64,000 nt of DNA from Magnetospirillum sp. 64-120 (GTDB taxonomy: Bacteria > Pseudomonadota > Alphaproteobacteria > Rhodospirillales > Magnetospirillaceae): positions 1 through 64,000 of the forward strand of contig MKVK01000036.1 of NCBI GenBank assembly GCA_001898825.1, in the 5' to 3' direction. The position numbers and the translations under genes were made by a program. How positions within the stretch are numbered: the stretch's first letter is position 1; each line of letters starts with the position of its first letter. The notes beneath the pieces are model-generated. The model saw only the letters and a program-made list of their open reading frames with translations, had not been told where the DNA came from and made no database searches. This document shows, in pieces, positions 8,459 through 19,410 of this stretch.

Positions 8459-9912
8459 CTATTCCTTGAACTTCTTGGCGATCAGTTCGTTCAGCATGCC
8501 GGGATTGGCCTTGCCTTGCGTCGCCTTCATCACCTGGCCGACGAACCAGCCCATCAGCTTGTCCTTGCCGGCCTTGACCTCGGCCACCTTGTCGGGGTTG
8601 GCGGCGAACACTTCGTCGATGGCCTTTTCGATGGCCCCGGTGTCGGTGACCTGCTTCAGGCCCTTTTCCTCGACGATGGTTGCCGGATCCTTGCCCGATT
8701 CCACCATGAAGATGAACACGTCCTTGGCCAGACGGGTGGAAATGGTGCCGTCCTTGATCAGGTCGATCATACGCCCCAGGTTCTCGGCGCTCACCGGCGG
8801 ATTGGTCCAGGTGTATTTGGCGTCGGAATTCATGGTGGCGAAGAAGTCGCCCATAACCCAGTTGGCGGCGGTCTTGCCGTCGCGGCCCTTGGCGACGCCT
8901 TCGAAGAACTCGGCCGCTTCCTTTTCGGCGACCATGACGCCGGCGTCGTAGGCGTTCAGGCCGTATTCGGCCATGAAGCGGGCCTTCTTCTCGTCCGGCA
9001 GTTCCGGCAGGGTCGCCTTGATGCTGTCCACCAGATCCTGCGACACCACCAGCGGCAGCAGGTCGGGATCGGGGAAATAGCGGTAATCGTGGGCGTGTTC
9101 CTTGCTGCGCATGGAACGGGTTTCGCCCTTGACCGAATCGAACAGACGGGTTTCCTGCTTGATCTCGCCGCCGTTTTCATAGACGTCGATGTGGCGCCGG
9201 GCCTCGTATTCGATGGCCTGCTGGACGAAGCGGATGGAATTGACGTTCTTGATCTCGCAGCGGGTACGCAGCTCGGTCGAGCCCACCGGACGCACCGAGA
9301 CGTTGGCGTCGCAGCGCATGCTGCCTTCCTGCATGTTGCCGTCGCAGGTGCCCAGGTAACGCAGGATGGTGCGCAGCTTGGTCAGGTAGGCGCCGGCTTC
9401 TTCCGGGGACCGCATGTCGGGCTTGGACACGATTTCCATCAACGCCACGCCGGACCGGTTCAGGTCGATATAGGACTTGGACGGGTGCATGTCGTGGATG
9501 GACTTGCCGGCGTCCTGTTCCAGGTGTAGGCGTTCGATGCCGATGGCCCGCGTCGAGCCGTCGGGCAGGTCGATCAAAAGCGTGCCTTCGCCGACGATGG
9601 GCATGTCGTACTGGCTGATCTGATAGCCCTGGGGCAGATCGGCGTAGAAATAGTTCTTACGCGCGAAGACGCTGGTCAGGTTGATCTGGGCCTTCAGGCC
9701 CAGGCCGGTGCGCACCGCCTGTTCGACGCACTTTTCGTTGATCACCGGCAGCATGCCGGGAAAGCCGGCGTCGACAAAGCTGACCTGATCGTTGGGCTCG
9801 GCGCCGAAAGCGGTGGCCGCACCCGAAAACAGCTTGGCGTTGGAAATGACCTGGGCGTGCACTTCCAGACCGATGACGATTTCCCAATCGCCGGTATCAC
9901 CCTGAATGATCA

Positions 9913-9913
<1 letters not shown>
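8459..9913 (-). CDS. gatB: Asp/Glu-tRNA(Asn/Gln) amidotransferase subunit B
   Basis: The kinase/tRNA-binding subunit of the GatCAB complex, which converts Glu-tRNA(Gln) (and Asp-tRNA(Asn)) to the amide form. 484 residues, with the signature [10 protein letters not shown] at the N-terminus, [16 protein letters not shown] (zinc/catalytic cradle), [20 protein letters not shown] and a C-terminal GatB/YqeY tail. ATG 9913 lies 7 bases after GGAGG; a GTG three bases earlier is the alternative. The start overlaps the gatA stop (TGATG). Last gene of gatCAB. Confidence 0.96.
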
Positions 9914-11384
<1,471 letters not shown>

Positions 11385-11385
<1 letters not shown>

Positions 11386-11684
11386 TATTCCACCACCTTG
11401 GGAACGGTGAAGAAGCCGCCCTGGTCTTCGATGACGCCATCAGGGGCGTTGGCCAGCACAGCGGCGAACTGGCCGCCGTCGGTGACCACGTCGGCCCGCA
11501 TGGGAAGGGTGAGGTCGGCAACCGATGACATGGGCGGCACACCGTCGGTGTTCACCTCGGCCAGTTGTTCGACGAAATGAAGGATGCCGGAAAGTTCGCC
11601 GGCCAGATGATCGAGTTCCTCGTCGCGGACCTCGATGCGGGCCAGTTCGGCGATGGCGCGGACGGCAGCTTTGTCCAGGGACAT
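11385..11684 (-). CDS. gatC: Asp/Glu-tRNA(Asn/Gln) amidotransferase subunit C
   Basis: The 99-residue belt subunit that wraps GatA and GatB. It begins [20 protein letters not shown] and has [12 protein letters not shown] near the centre and a C-terminal FFTVPKVVE, all family-typical. ATG 11684 was chosen because GGAG lies about 11 bases upstream and the protein then has normal length; the longer frame to 12404 is antisense to rcoM. First gene of gatCAB, divergent from rcoM across 114 bases. Confidence 0.95.
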
Positions 11685-11798
11685 GCGGTGATGGTCTCCG
11701 TAAGCCAGAGCAAGAAGTCTTGCATTTGGATGAAGTTGGCCGGACGTTAGCACCCGCACCCGCCAAGAGCAACCCCAGCAAGGGCTTGAGCCCCGGTC

Positions 11799-12494
11799 AT
11801 GAGCAGCTTCGAATATCGTTTGCAGCGGATCCCCCAGGGCGTGGTCGTCCTGGACGCCGACCGCCGCGTCGTCAGCGCCAACCAATTGGCGCGGCGCATG
11901 CTGGAAGGCCAAGGCGCCGCCCACGGCGTCGCCGTGCTGGGCACGCCCATCTTGGACCTGCATCCGCCCATGGTGCGGCCCAAGGTGCAGTGGTTGCTGG
12001 ATCAGGCGCTTTCCCAGCCGGATCAGCCGGCCTCGATGGCCATGACCTTGCCCATGGGGACGTTGGTGGCGCGGGTGTCGCTGATGGAGGGTGTGGGCGA
12101 CCCCGGCTATTGCCTGGTGTTCCATCTGGTGGAAGCGCTGCCCCAGGCCCCGGCCGAGCCGCTGCTGAAGCTGCCGTTGGATTCGCGCCATGGCGTGCGC
12201 TTGCTGGACGTGTCGCTGGCCGCCGCGTTCCGGGCTGAACGGCATTATTCGCGGGTGATCGCCACCGACGGTTCCGTCCATCCCTGCACCATGGGCTTCG
12301 CCGAGCTGATCGGGCGCTTGGACCCGGTGACTTTCGTCCAGGTGCATCGCTCGTGGATCGTCAATCTGCGCCGGGCCAAGGCGGTGGAACGCCAGGACGG
12401 GCAATGGCGCATCGTTCTGGACGTGCCCGACGCCGAAGCGGTGCCGGTCAGCCGTGGCAAGGTGGAACTACTGCGCAGCCGTTTGGCGGTGTGA
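11799..12494 (+). CDS. rcoM: RcoM-like heme/CO sensor: PAS plus LytTR
   Basis: 231 residues. The N-terminal PAS domain (about 5-115) matches the CO-sensing regulator Rco[15 protein letters not shown] places His55 at the known heme-ligand histidine, and [20 protein letters not shown] places Met80 at the CO-replaceable methionine. The C-terminal LytTR DNA-binding domain (about 130-231) contains [20 protein letters not shown] and [12 protein letters not shown]. In Rhodospirillum rubrum RcoM activates cowN in response to CO, and cowN is the next gene here, which supports the assignment. Heme binding is inferred from the conserved residues. The start lacks a strong ribosome site. Confidence 0.85.
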   Translation: MSSFEYRLQRIPQGVVVLDADRRVVSANQLARRMLEGQGAAHGVAVLGTPILDLHPPMVRPKVQWLLDQALSQPDQPASMAMTLPMGTLVARVSLMEGVGDPGYCLVFHLVEALPQAPAEPLLKLPLDSRHGVRLLDVSLAAAFRAERHYSRVIATDGSVHPCTMGFAELIGRLDPVTFVQVHRSWIVNLRRAKAVERQDGQWRIVLDVPDAEAVPVSRGKVELLRSRLAV

Positions 12495-12515
12495 CGCAAT
12501 TCGTGCGGCCAGGAT

Positions 12516-12538
12516 GCATTTGGGGAAAACCCAAATGC
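12516..12538. repeat. hairpin between rcoM and cowN
   Basis: Perfect 9-bp stem GCATTTGGG/CCCAAATGC with loop GAAAA. There is no T-run. It lies in the 129-base rcoM-cowN gap and may be a weak terminator of rcoM or part of the cowN control region. Confidence 0.5.
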
Positions 12539-12623
12539 CGTTGGCGTGGCGACGGTTGAGGACCGGGGGGCTGTTGGACAAGCTGTCATGGCTGCCGCCG
12601 AACAGCCCAAGGTAACCGACATC

Positions 12624-12920
12624 ATGACCCAGATGACCCCTCCCGACCGTTACGTCAGCTTCGGCGGCATCGATTGTGAAGGCCACGCCAAGACGGTGAT
12701 CGAACACGTGCTGGCCATCGTTTCCGACCCCGCCAAGTCCAACGCGCTGTGGGACCGCTTCATGGTGCGGCTGGCCGAGGCCGGCAAGGTGGGGTTCCGC
12801 AAGGCCGACGAATTGTGCCTGGCCTGCAGCCACACCTATTACATCGAGGAATTGTTCGAGGAACACGGCGACGAAGCCGGCCTGCTGGCCCTGCGGGCGC
12901 TGGAAGACGAGTGCTGTTAG
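12624..12920 (+). CDS. cowN: CowN, protects nitrogenase from CO
   Basis: 98 residues. It carries the CowN signature [15 protein letters not shown] at the N-terminus, the central [20 protein letters not shown] followed by FEEH, and ALEDECC at the end. CowN sustains N2-dependent growth in the presence of CO and interacts with nitrogenase; in R. rubrum it is induced by CO through RcoM. ATG 12624 gives family length and has AAGG about 10 bases upstream; frames starting at 12546 or 12588 add unrelated residues. No nif genes are in the window, but the gene implies that the organism fixes nitrogen. Confidence 0.9.
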   Translation: MTQMTPPDRYVSFGGIDCEGHAKTVIEHVLAIVSDPAKSNALWDRFMVRLAEAGKVGFRKADELCLACSHTYYIEELFEEHGDEAGLLALRALEDECC

Positions 12921-12966
12921 GCATTTGAAGCTTGCACCCAGGGGCGGGGCGGAGTTCACTGGCGTC

Positions 12967-13443
12967 ATGCCCTTGCTTGAACCCGCCCAACTGCCCGCCG
13001 CCCTGCCGCGTCACGCCCGTCTGATGGGGCTGGACCTGGGGACCAAGACCATCGGTCTGGCCCTTTCCGACGTGCGGCTGTCCATCGCCTCGCCCTTCGA
13101 TACCATCCGCCGCACCAAGTTCACCAAGGACGCCGAGGCGTTGTTCGCCTTCGTCGATAAGCAAGAGGTGGGCGGTCTGGTGCTGGGACTGCCGGTGGAA
13201 ATGGACGGCACCCAAGGCGCACGCTGCCAGTCGACGCGGGCCTTCGTGCGCAACCTGCTGGCCTTGCGTGACCTGCCGGTGGCGTTGTGGGACGAAAGGC
13301 TGTCCACGGCGGCCGTCACCCGCACCCTGTTGGAAGCCGATTCCAGCCGCGCCAAACGGGCCCAGGTGGTGGACAAGATGGCCGCCGCCTACATCCTGCA
13401 AGGGTGCCTGGATTTCCTGGCGGCTCAGGCCGCGGCCGGCTGA
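12967..13443 (+). CDS. ruvX: RuvX/YqgF Holliday-junction-resolvase-fold nuclease
   Basis: An RNase H-fold protein of 158 residues with [19 protein letters not shown] near the start, [10 protein letters not shown] in the middle, [10 protein letters not shown] and [16 protein letters not shown] near the end. These contain the conserved acidic residues. The family is linked to 16S rRNA 5' processing and to Holliday junction resolution. ATG 12967 was preferred over the TTG at 12925 (GGAG about 12 bases upstream). Its 3' end overlaps the convergent protease-like gene by 19 bases. Confidence 0.92.
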   Translation: MPLLEPAQLPAALPRHARLMGLDLGTKTIGLALSDVRLSIASPFDTIRRTKFTKDAEALFAFVDKQEVGGLVLGLPVEMDGTQGARCQSTRAFVRNLLALRDLPVALWDERLSTAAVTRTLLEADSSRAKRAQVVDKMAAAYILQGCLDFLAAQAAAG

Positions 13444-13877
13444 CCCCATTCCCGCCACAGCATGGCGCTGGTGGTTTCCACCGCTGCCGCCACCAAGGGT
13501 GACAATCCCGCCGAAAACGGGATCTGGCGCAATGCCACCACGCCCAAAATCTCGGTGGCCGGCGGTTCGGGCAGCAGGCGGCGCATGCTGGCCAGGATGG
13601 CGGCGACACCTGCGCCCAGGGGGCCTTGGGGGTCGGCGGGGACTTGGTCGTCGCTGAGCCGCAGCACCTGACCCGGCTGGCCCAGCGTACGGTCCAGGCT
13701 GGTCACCAGGATGGCGTGACGGCATTGCCGCAGCAGGTCCAGCACCCCGCCTTCAGTGGCGTCCAACAGGCGAACACCGTCGGGCCAGCGGCGCGACGCC
13801 AGCCTTCTGTGCACGGCGGGGCCGAAGCCGTCATCGGCGTGCAGCATGTTCCCCAGGCAAATCAGCCCGATCACCAT
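13425..13877 (-). CDS. hydrogenase-maturation-protease-like protein
   Basis: 150 residues. The start [20 protein letters not shown] matches the HycI/HupD (M52) peptidase signature GxGNxLxxDDGxGxxV, including the first nickel-binding acidic residue. The mid-protein pattern ([20 protein letters not shown]) also fits. The histidine motif near residue 95 is not obvious. No hydrogenase structural or hyp genes are nearby, so the substrate is unknown; it may serve a remote hydrogenase or have diverged. Convergent with ruvX, overlapping it by 19 bases. Confidence 0.7.
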   Translation of the reverse strand: MVIGLICLGNMLHADDGFGPAVHRRLASRRWPDGVRLLDATEGGVLDLLRQCRHAILVTSLDRTLGQPGQVLRLSDDQVPADPQGPLGAGVAAILASMRRLLPEPPATEILGVVALRQIPFSAGLSPLVAAAVETTSAMLWREWGQPAAA

Positions 13878-14087
13878 GATCAGCGTGTCGATCCATAACG
13901 AAAGTTCATGGGTGGAACCATAGCACGAGGTTTGGCCCGGACAGGAACCAGAAAGCTGTTTATCGCTGATGGCATAAAGTGTGCGTATTTTCTTGATTCC
14001 ATCCCCGGCCCAGAGGTAAATTTTCCGTTACGAAGACCGTCCACCACATCCGGGGTGAGGCGGCTTTTTTTTTAGGGGAGGGGAAGG

Positions 14088-14501
14088 ATGCTTGCCTGGG
14101 AGCATGGCTACAAGATCGGCCAATGGGAGATGGATGCCGAGCATCTGATTCTGTTTTCGCTGCTTAATCAGTTGGATATCAACATCAACGCCGATCTGGC
14201 GGAAGAATGCGTCCATGACGTGCTGACGGCTCTGGACGCCTATATCGACTATCATTTCGCCCATGAAGAGGCGTTGATGAAGGCCTGGGGCTATCCCGGT
14301 CTGGATCAGCACGCGGCCCTGCACCACCAGTTCATGGTGGAAATCTCGCGGCTGCGTCAGTCCATCGATTCCGAAGACATCTTGCGCGGCGCGTTGAAGG
14401 TGCGCGGTTTCGTCCTTGAGTGGTTGTTGAACCACATCATGGAAACCGACGTGGAATACGCCCGGTTCATCGCCGAAAAGGCCAAGAAAACCAGCGCTTA
14501 G
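14088..14501 (+). CDS. bacteriohemerythrin 1
   Basis: 137 residues, a single-domain hemerythrin that binds O2 at a di-iron site. All ligands are visible: His19, His56-xxx-Glu60, His75-xxx-His79 and His116-xxxx-Asp121. GGGGAGGGGAAGG just upstream is a strong ribosome site. It is followed 39 bases later by a degenerate EAL protein on the same strand, suggesting O2-linked signalling. A TGGCAT-N5-GTGC sequence at 13970-13984 has the spacing of a sigma54 promoter but is a weak match. Two more hemerythrins occur in the window. Confidence 0.93.
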   Translation: MLAWEHGYKIGQWEMDAEHLILFSLLNQLDININADLAEECVHDVLTALDAYIDYHFAHEEALMKAWGYPGLDQHAALHHQFMVEISRLRQSIDSEDILRGALKVRGFVLEWLLNHIMETDVEYARFIAEKAKKTSA

Positions 14502-14540
14502 GTCTTCAACTTCCGATCAGCGAAGGAGGGCGCCGCCGCC

Positions 14541-15716
14541 ATGCGCGTCACCGAGCAAGAACGTGCGTTCCTGCACGAACTGCATTCCATCAAGAAGGAC
14601 CCGCTGGGCAAGCGGGTGATCCACTTCTGCATCTCGAATTCGCCGGCCAAGACCGATGTGTCGCGCCGTGTGGAAAGTGCGAAGCACTTCATCAACAAAA
14701 GCTTCTCGCGTTCGCCCTATTGCAAGGTGTTTCCGGCCCATAACGGCGACCTGTTCGTCGCCTATTCCCACGTCACCGTGTCGGAAGTGGTGGGCGTCTG
14801 CGCCAAGGTGGAAAAGCTGTTCCTGGAAGGCGAGCCCATGGCGGCCCGCAATCCTTATGGCGAATACGGCTTCTACAAGATCGCCGACGCCACCAAGGAA
14901 CTGGACGTGGTGTTCCATGCCTTCAAGGCGATCATCGCCGACGGCGCGCCGCAGGAAGCCCAGGCGCTGAAAAAACCCATGAGCGCCGAAAACTTGAACT
15001 TCCTGTCGGAAAAGCTGCGCAGCATCGACCTCAGGCACTGCATCTTCAACCAGCCGGTCTATTTCGTCGGCGACAAGGTGCCGTCCATCGAATTCCTGGA
15101 ATTCTTCGTTTCCGTCAAGCAGATCGAGGACAATTTCCTGCCCGACATCAGCCTGACCGGCTCGCCCTGGCTGTTCCAGGCGCTGAAGGAAGATCTGGAC
15201 CGCGCCACGCTGCGCACCATGGCCCGCGAAATCCCCGAATACCGGCACAAGGCGTTCAGCGTCAACCTGACCCTGGCCACCGCGTCGTCCAGGGATTTCA
15301 TCCAGTTCTACGAGGCGCTGCCCGGTCGTCTGTCGGGGCGCATCGTCATCGAAGTGCACAAGACCGATGTGTTGCAGCACATGAACCTGTACCGGCAGGT
15401 TCGGCAGCAGACCCAGAACATGGGGTTGAAATTGTGCATCGACGGAGTCGACTGGCGCGATTTCCAGATGTTGAACCTGGGGCGGATGACGCCGGATTTC
15501 GTCAAGATCAACTGGTGCGACAGCCTGTTGTCACCGGCGGAAGAGGATCTGTCCCATCTGGTTTCCGGCCTGAAGGGGTTGAATGGTCACAGCCAAGCGG
15601 TGATGACCCGTTGCGACAATCCCAAAGCTTTTGTTGTCGCCAAGGGGCTGGGGATCAAGTATGTCCAAGGCCGCTTGGCCGATCAGTTCTTTAAAAGCGG
15701 CATGCAATTACAATAA
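14541..15716 (+). CDS. degenerate EAL-domain protein
   Basis: 391 residues. The C-terminal half (about 155-385) follows the EAL fold: KAFSVNLTLATASSRDFIQF, RIVIEVHKTDVLQHMNLYRQ, MGLKLCIDGVDWRDFQMLNL and MTPDFVKINW correspond to successive EAL motifs. The metal-binding and EAL catalytic residues are mostly replaced (for example ExE-type DDFG becomes IDGVDW), so c-di-GMP hydrolysis is unlikely; it may bind c-di-GMP or a protein. The N-terminal half is unrecognised. GGAGGG lies 9 bases before the ATG. It follows hemerythrin 1. Confidence 0.75.
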   Translation: MRVTEQERAFLHELHSIKKDPLGKRVIHFCISNSPAKTDVSRRVESAKHFINKSFSRSPYCKVFPAHNGDLFVAYSHVTVSEVVGVCAKVEKLFLEGEPMAARNPYGEYGFYKIADATKELDVVFHAFKAIIADGAPQEAQALKKPMSAENLNFLSEKLRSIDLRHCIFNQPVYFVGDKVPSIEFLEFFVSVKQIEDNFLPDISLTGSPWLFQALKEDLDRATLRTMAREIPEYRHKAFSVNLTLATASSRDFIQFYEALPGRLSGRIVIEVHKTDVLQHMNLYRQVRQQTQNMGLKLCIDGVDWRDFQMLNLGRMTPDFVKINWCDSLLSPAEEDLSHLVSGLKGLNGHSQAVMTRCDNPKAFVVAKGLGIKYVQGRLADQFFKSGMQLQ

Positions 15717-15880
15717 TCTGCGTCAAGTCCGAGCGGCGATTGAACGGCCCGGCGCGGGCCATGTTAAAAGCCTTGTCTTGTTTCCGTTTTGGCGGAAACT
15801 GGACTAAGGCCCATCATCGGCTGACGGTTGCCCCCGACCGCGCCACCGCGTAATGTGCGCACGGGGGAGACAGGATATTG

Positions 15881-16729
15881 ATGCGCAACGCTTGGACCTT
15901 CATCGCAGGTTTGATGTTCGCCGGCTTCGTCATGCTGTGGTCGGCGCCGGCGGCTGTTTTGATGATGGTGCTGGCCGCCAGCGGCGGGCACGTCAACCTG
16001 TTCCATGCCTTTTCCGGGGAATCCCTGTTCGGCGCGCGCGAGGTTGACGGCCGGCTGGAAGCCCGCATGGTCAACGTGACCTTCCGCCCCATGATGCTGG
16101 TTTTGCCCGGCGACCCGCGCCCCCGCCGTTTGCTGTTGCGTCTGGAAGTGATGGATTCCGATGTGTTCGACGGTTCCAACCAGGGCTTGGGGCGCGTGCG
16201 TCTGGATGCCTGGCCGTTGGACCAGTCGGTGGACCTGATGCATCCGCCGCTTTACACCCTGGTGGTGCCGGGCCGTCAGGCCCTGCTGGACGACAGCGGC
16301 ATGATGAACGTGGCCAACGGTAACCGCCACAGCGCCTATTCGCTGTCGTCGGGGCAATGGCTGTTCGATTATGACGGCACCTTCGCCAGCTTCGCCATCG
16401 AAGGCGAGCAGCGGCGTTATCTGGCCGCCGCCGCCGCCGATGACGAGATGCCCCCCGGTTCGGTGGCGGTGGTCAGCTATGCCGGGCCACAGGGCCTGAT
16501 CACCCGTCTGCTGGTGACCTCGCCCGACACCACTCGGGCCCGACTGCTGCGCACCTCGGTGTCGTTGATCCGTCCCACCGTTCGCGTTGATCCGGCAGGC
16601 GGGCGCTGGGTCGATCTGGCCATGCCGGCGGGAACCATTCGGGTCCCCATGCTGGGCGACACCTTGGACATTCGCCGTGCCGAAGTGCCGGTGGGATTGG
16701 CGCTCGCCGAATTCAAAAGCTGGAAATAA
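15881..16729 (+). CDS. membrane-anchored hypothetical protein
   Basis: 282 residues, unrecognised. A hydrophobic N-terminus (about 5-32, WTFIAGLMFAGFVMLWSAPA) acts as a signal anchor; the remainder is soluble, beta-rich and probably periplasmic, with no cysteine pairs. Start ATG 15881 has GGGGGAGACAGG upstream; a TTG directly before it is possible. Convergent with recN, with a 52-base gap. Confidence 0.65.
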   Translation: MRNAWTFIAGLMFAGFVMLWSAPAAVLMMVLAASGGHVNLFHAFSGESLFGAREVDGRLEARMVNVTFRPMMLVLPGDPRPRRLLLRLEVMDSDVFDGSNQGLGRVRLDAWPLDQSVDLMHPPLYTLVVPGRQALLDDSGMMNVANGNRHSAYSLSSGQWLFDYDGTFASFAIEGEQRRYLAAAAADDEMPPGSVAVVSYAGPQGLITRLLVTSPDTTRARLLRTSVSLIRPTVRVDPAGGRWVDLAMPAGTIRVPMLGDTLDIRRAEVPVGLALAEFKSWK

Positions 16730-16781
16730 GCGGGGTATAGGCCCCTAAGCCCGCGCGGCGCCCGAGCGGGCCGTAGAGATA

Positions 16782-18449
16782 TTACCCGACGATCAACGCG
16801 GCGGCGGCGGCGCGGGCGTGGTCGGTGACGTTTTCGCCCGACAGCATGCGGGCGATTTCCTCGGTGCGTTCGCCGGCGGACAGTTGCGCCACGCTGGTGG
16901 CGACGCGGCCGGTTTCCACCTCGGTCTTGGCGACGCGGTAATGCTGGGCGCCCCGTGCCGCCACCTGCGGCGAATGGGTGACCACCAGGACCTGGACGTC
17001 CTTGCCCAAACGGCCCAGACGTTCGCCGACGGCCGCCGCGACGGCGCCGCCGATGCCGGAATCCACTTCGTCGAACACCATGGTCGGCGTGCTGGAGCTT
17101 TGCGCCAGCACCACTTTCAGGGCCAGCATGAAGCGCGACAATTCGCCGCCCGACGCCACCTTGCCCAGTGACGCGGGCGGATTGCCGGGATTGGTGGCGA
17201 CCAGGAAGGCCACCTTGTCCAGGCCTTCCGGCCCCCAGTCGTCTTCCTCGCCGGGGGTGACGCTGGTGACGAACCGGGCCTTGTCCAGCTTCAGCGGCGG
17301 CAGTTCGGCGGCCACCGCCGTATCCAGGCGGGCGGCGGCTTCGGTTCTGGCCTTGGACAGGGTGCGGGCGGCTTCCATATAGGTGGCGCGGGCCGCCTGT
17401 TCAGCCTTGGCCAGCTTGCCCAGGTCGTCGCCGCTGCCGTCCAAAGCCGCCAGTTGGCTTGCCAGTTCGACTTGCAACGCCGCCAGGCTGTCCACGTCGG
17501 TGCCGTGCTTGCGGGCGGTGGCGCGCAGGGCGAACAAGCGTTCCTCGGCCTTTTCCAAGGCACGCGGGTCCAGGTCGATTTCGCCCGACACCCGTTCCAG
17601 CAGGCTGGTCGCTTCGGCGGCTTCCTGAGCGGCGCGGTCCAGGGCGGCGATCACCGGGTCCAGCTTGCCTTCGGCCTTTTCGGCCACCCGTTCCAGGATG
17701 CGCTGCGCCGATTGCAGCGAGGCCTCGACATCGCCCTTGGCGGAAAGCGCCGTCTGGGCGGCGTTCATGGCCTCGATCAGCTTTTCCGAATGCTGCATCA
17801 TCGCCCGGGCCGCGGCCAGTTCGGCTTCCTCGCCCGGACGGGGGGCCAGGGCCTGCAATTCGTCATGGGCGTGGCGCAGGTTCTCTTCGTCGGCACGGGC
17901 GCGTTTCAGCGCTTCTTCCGCCTGGGCGCGGGTCTTGGCGGCTTCGCGCCAGGCGCTCCAGGCCGCCTTGACGGCACCACGCCGTTCCCCCAGACCGGCG
18001 AAGGCGTCCAGCACCGGCAGGTGGGTGCTGTCATCCAACAGGCCATGGCTTTCGAACTGGCCGTGGATTTCCACCAATTCGTCGCCCACCTTGCGCAACA
18101 GCCCGACGCTGACCGCCTGATCGTTGACATAAGCCCGTGACCGGCCGTCGGTGGTAACCACCCGGCGCAGCACCAAGGGGCCGTCCTGGGCTTCCACATC
18201 CTGGGCCGACAGCAACACGCGGGCGGGGTGAAAGGGCGGCGGGTCGAATTCGGCGATCACCGTCAGCTGGTTGGCGCCGTGGCGCACCAGACCGGAATCG
18301 GCCCGAGCCCCCAGTGTCAGGGACAGTGAGTCCAGCAAGATGGACTTGCCGGCGCCGGTTTCGCCAGTGAACACCGACAGACCGGAAGCGAATTCCAGGT
18401 CCAGCTTTTCGATCAGGACGACGTCGCGGATCGACAGCGAAGCCAGCAT
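16782..18449 (-). CDS. recN: DNA repair protein RecN
   Basis: An SMC-like ATPase for double-strand break repair, 555 residues. Walker A is FTGETGAGKSILLDSL (about 28-43); a long coiled-coil middle is rich in Ala, Glu and Arg; the ABC signature is SGGELSRFMLALKVV and Walker B is MVFDEVDSGIGG. ATG 18449 (MLASLSIRDVVLIEKLDLEF) is the family start; the longer frame runs antisense through bamD. It follows bamD by 7 bases and is the last gene of the mraZ-recN block. Confidence 0.96.
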   Translation of the reverse strand: MLASLSIRDVVLIEKLDLEFASGLSVFTGETGAGKSILLDSLSLTLGARADSGLVRHGANQLTVIAEFDPPPFHPARVLLSAQDVEAQDGPLVLRRVVTTDGRSRAYVNDQAVSVGLLRKVGDELVEIHGQFESHGLLDDSTHLPVLDAFAGLGERRGAVKAAWSAWREAAKTRAQAEEALKRARADEENLRHAHDELQALAPRPGEEAELAAARAMMQHSEKLIEAMNAAQTALSAKGDVEASLQSAQRILERVAEKAEGKLDPVIAALDRAAQEAAEATSLLERVSGEIDLDPRALEKAEERLFALRATARKHGTDVDSLAALQVELASQLAALDGSGDDLGKLAKAEQAARATYMEAARTLSKARTEAAARLDTAVAAELPPLKLDKARFVTSVTPGEEDDWGPEGLDKVAFLVATNPGNPPASLGKVASGGELSRFMLALKVVLAQSSSTPTMVFDEVDSGIGGAVAAAVGERLGRLGKDVQVLVVTHSPQVAARGAQHYRVAKTEVETGRVATSVAQLSAGERTEEIARMLSGENVTDHARAAAAALIVG

Positions 18450-18456
18450 GGGGCGA

Positions 18457-19272
18457 TCACCACAACCAGCCGAACCAGCCCGACGATTGCGGTTCCGCTG
18501 TCGCCTTGGCGCCCTTGCCGGAACCCAACATCGAGAAGGTGTCTTCGTACCACTCGCTGCCCGGGAAGTTGTGGCCCAGGACCGCCGCCGTCTTCTTGGC
18601 TTCGTCGTCAAGCCCCAGGGTCAGATAGATTTCCACCATGCGGTGCAGGGCTTCCGGCACGTGGCTGGTGGTCTGGAACTGCTCGACCACCACCTTGTAG
18701 CGGTTCAGCGCGGCCAGCCATTGGTCGCGCTGCTGATAATAGCGGCCGATGTTCATTTCCTTGCCGGCCAGGTGGTCACGGGTCAGGTCGACCTTCAGCT
18801 TGGCGTCGCGGGCATAAGAACTGGCCGGATAGCGGTCCACCACTTCCTGCAGCGACTTCAGCGCCATTTCGGTCATCTTCTGGTCGCGGGCCACGTCGGT
18901 GATCTGCTCGTAATAGCAAAGCCCCTTCAGGTAATAGGCGTAGGGCGCGTCCTTGTTGCCGGGGTGCAACTGGATGAAGCGGTCCAGCGCCACCAGGGAA
19001 TCGGCGTATTTGTTCCGTTCGTACAGAACATAGGCCGCCATCAGCTGCGCCTTGGTGGCCCAGGCCGAATAAGGGTGCTGGCGCTCGACCTCGTCAAAGG
19101 ATTGGGCGGCTTTGTAATATTCGCCCTTTTCGACCAGGTCCATGGCTTCGTTGTAAAGCTCCTCGACCGGGCGTTCGACGTATTCGTCTTTCTTGTCGGA
19201 ACACGCCGACAGCATGGCGGCGGTGATCAGGACGGTTCCGACGAACGAGCGGGAGACGGTAAAGCGCGACAT
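18457..19272 (-). CDS. bamD: outer-membrane assembly lipoprotein BamD
   Basis: 271 residues. The lipobox is MLSAC with Cys24 as lipidation site, then five TPR-like repeats (EELYNEAMDLVEKGEYYKAA, YEQITDVARDQKMTEMALKS). BamD is the essential lipoprotein partner of BamA in beta-barrel insertion. The placement between lpxC and recN is standard for alphaproteobacteria. A terminator separates it from lpxC, so it likely has its own promoter, with recN behind it. Confidence 0.95.
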   Translation of the reverse strand: MSRFTVSRSFVGTVLITAAMLSACSDKKDEYVERPVEELYNEAMDLVEKGEYYKAAQSFDEVERQHPYSAWATKAQLMAAYVLYERNKYADSLVALDRFIQLHPGNKDAPYAYYLKGLCYYEQITDVARDQKMTEMALKSLQEVVDRYPASSYARDAKLKVDLTRDHLAGKEMNIGRYYQQRDQWLAALNRYKVVVEQFQTTSHVPEALHRMVEIYLTLGLDDEAKKTAAVLGHNFPGSEWYEDTFSMLGSGKGAKATAEPQSSGWFGWLW

Positions 19273-19343
19273 GGATACCCTTGGGCCTGAAGTCTTGGTC
19301 GGGACTATAGCACGGCCCTGTGCCAGGGGAAGAGAGCGAGCAT

Positions 19344-19375
19344 AAAAAACCCCCGCGAACCAGTGGCCGCGGGGG
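19344..19375 (-). terminator. lpxC terminator
   Basis: Stem CCCCCGCG/CGCGGGGG followed on the minus strand by six T. Confidence 0.88.
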
Positions 19376-19410
19376 AGTTTCGTTCGTTCAGGAATATTAA
19401 AGGCGGAGGA

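Noticed and set aside
8138-9529. 463-codon plus-strand frame
   Set aside because: Antisense to gatB and the small membrane peptide.
13970-13985. sigma54-type promoter before hemerythrin 1
   Set aside because: GG/GC spacing fits, but other positions of the consensus do not; not strong enough to list as a feature.
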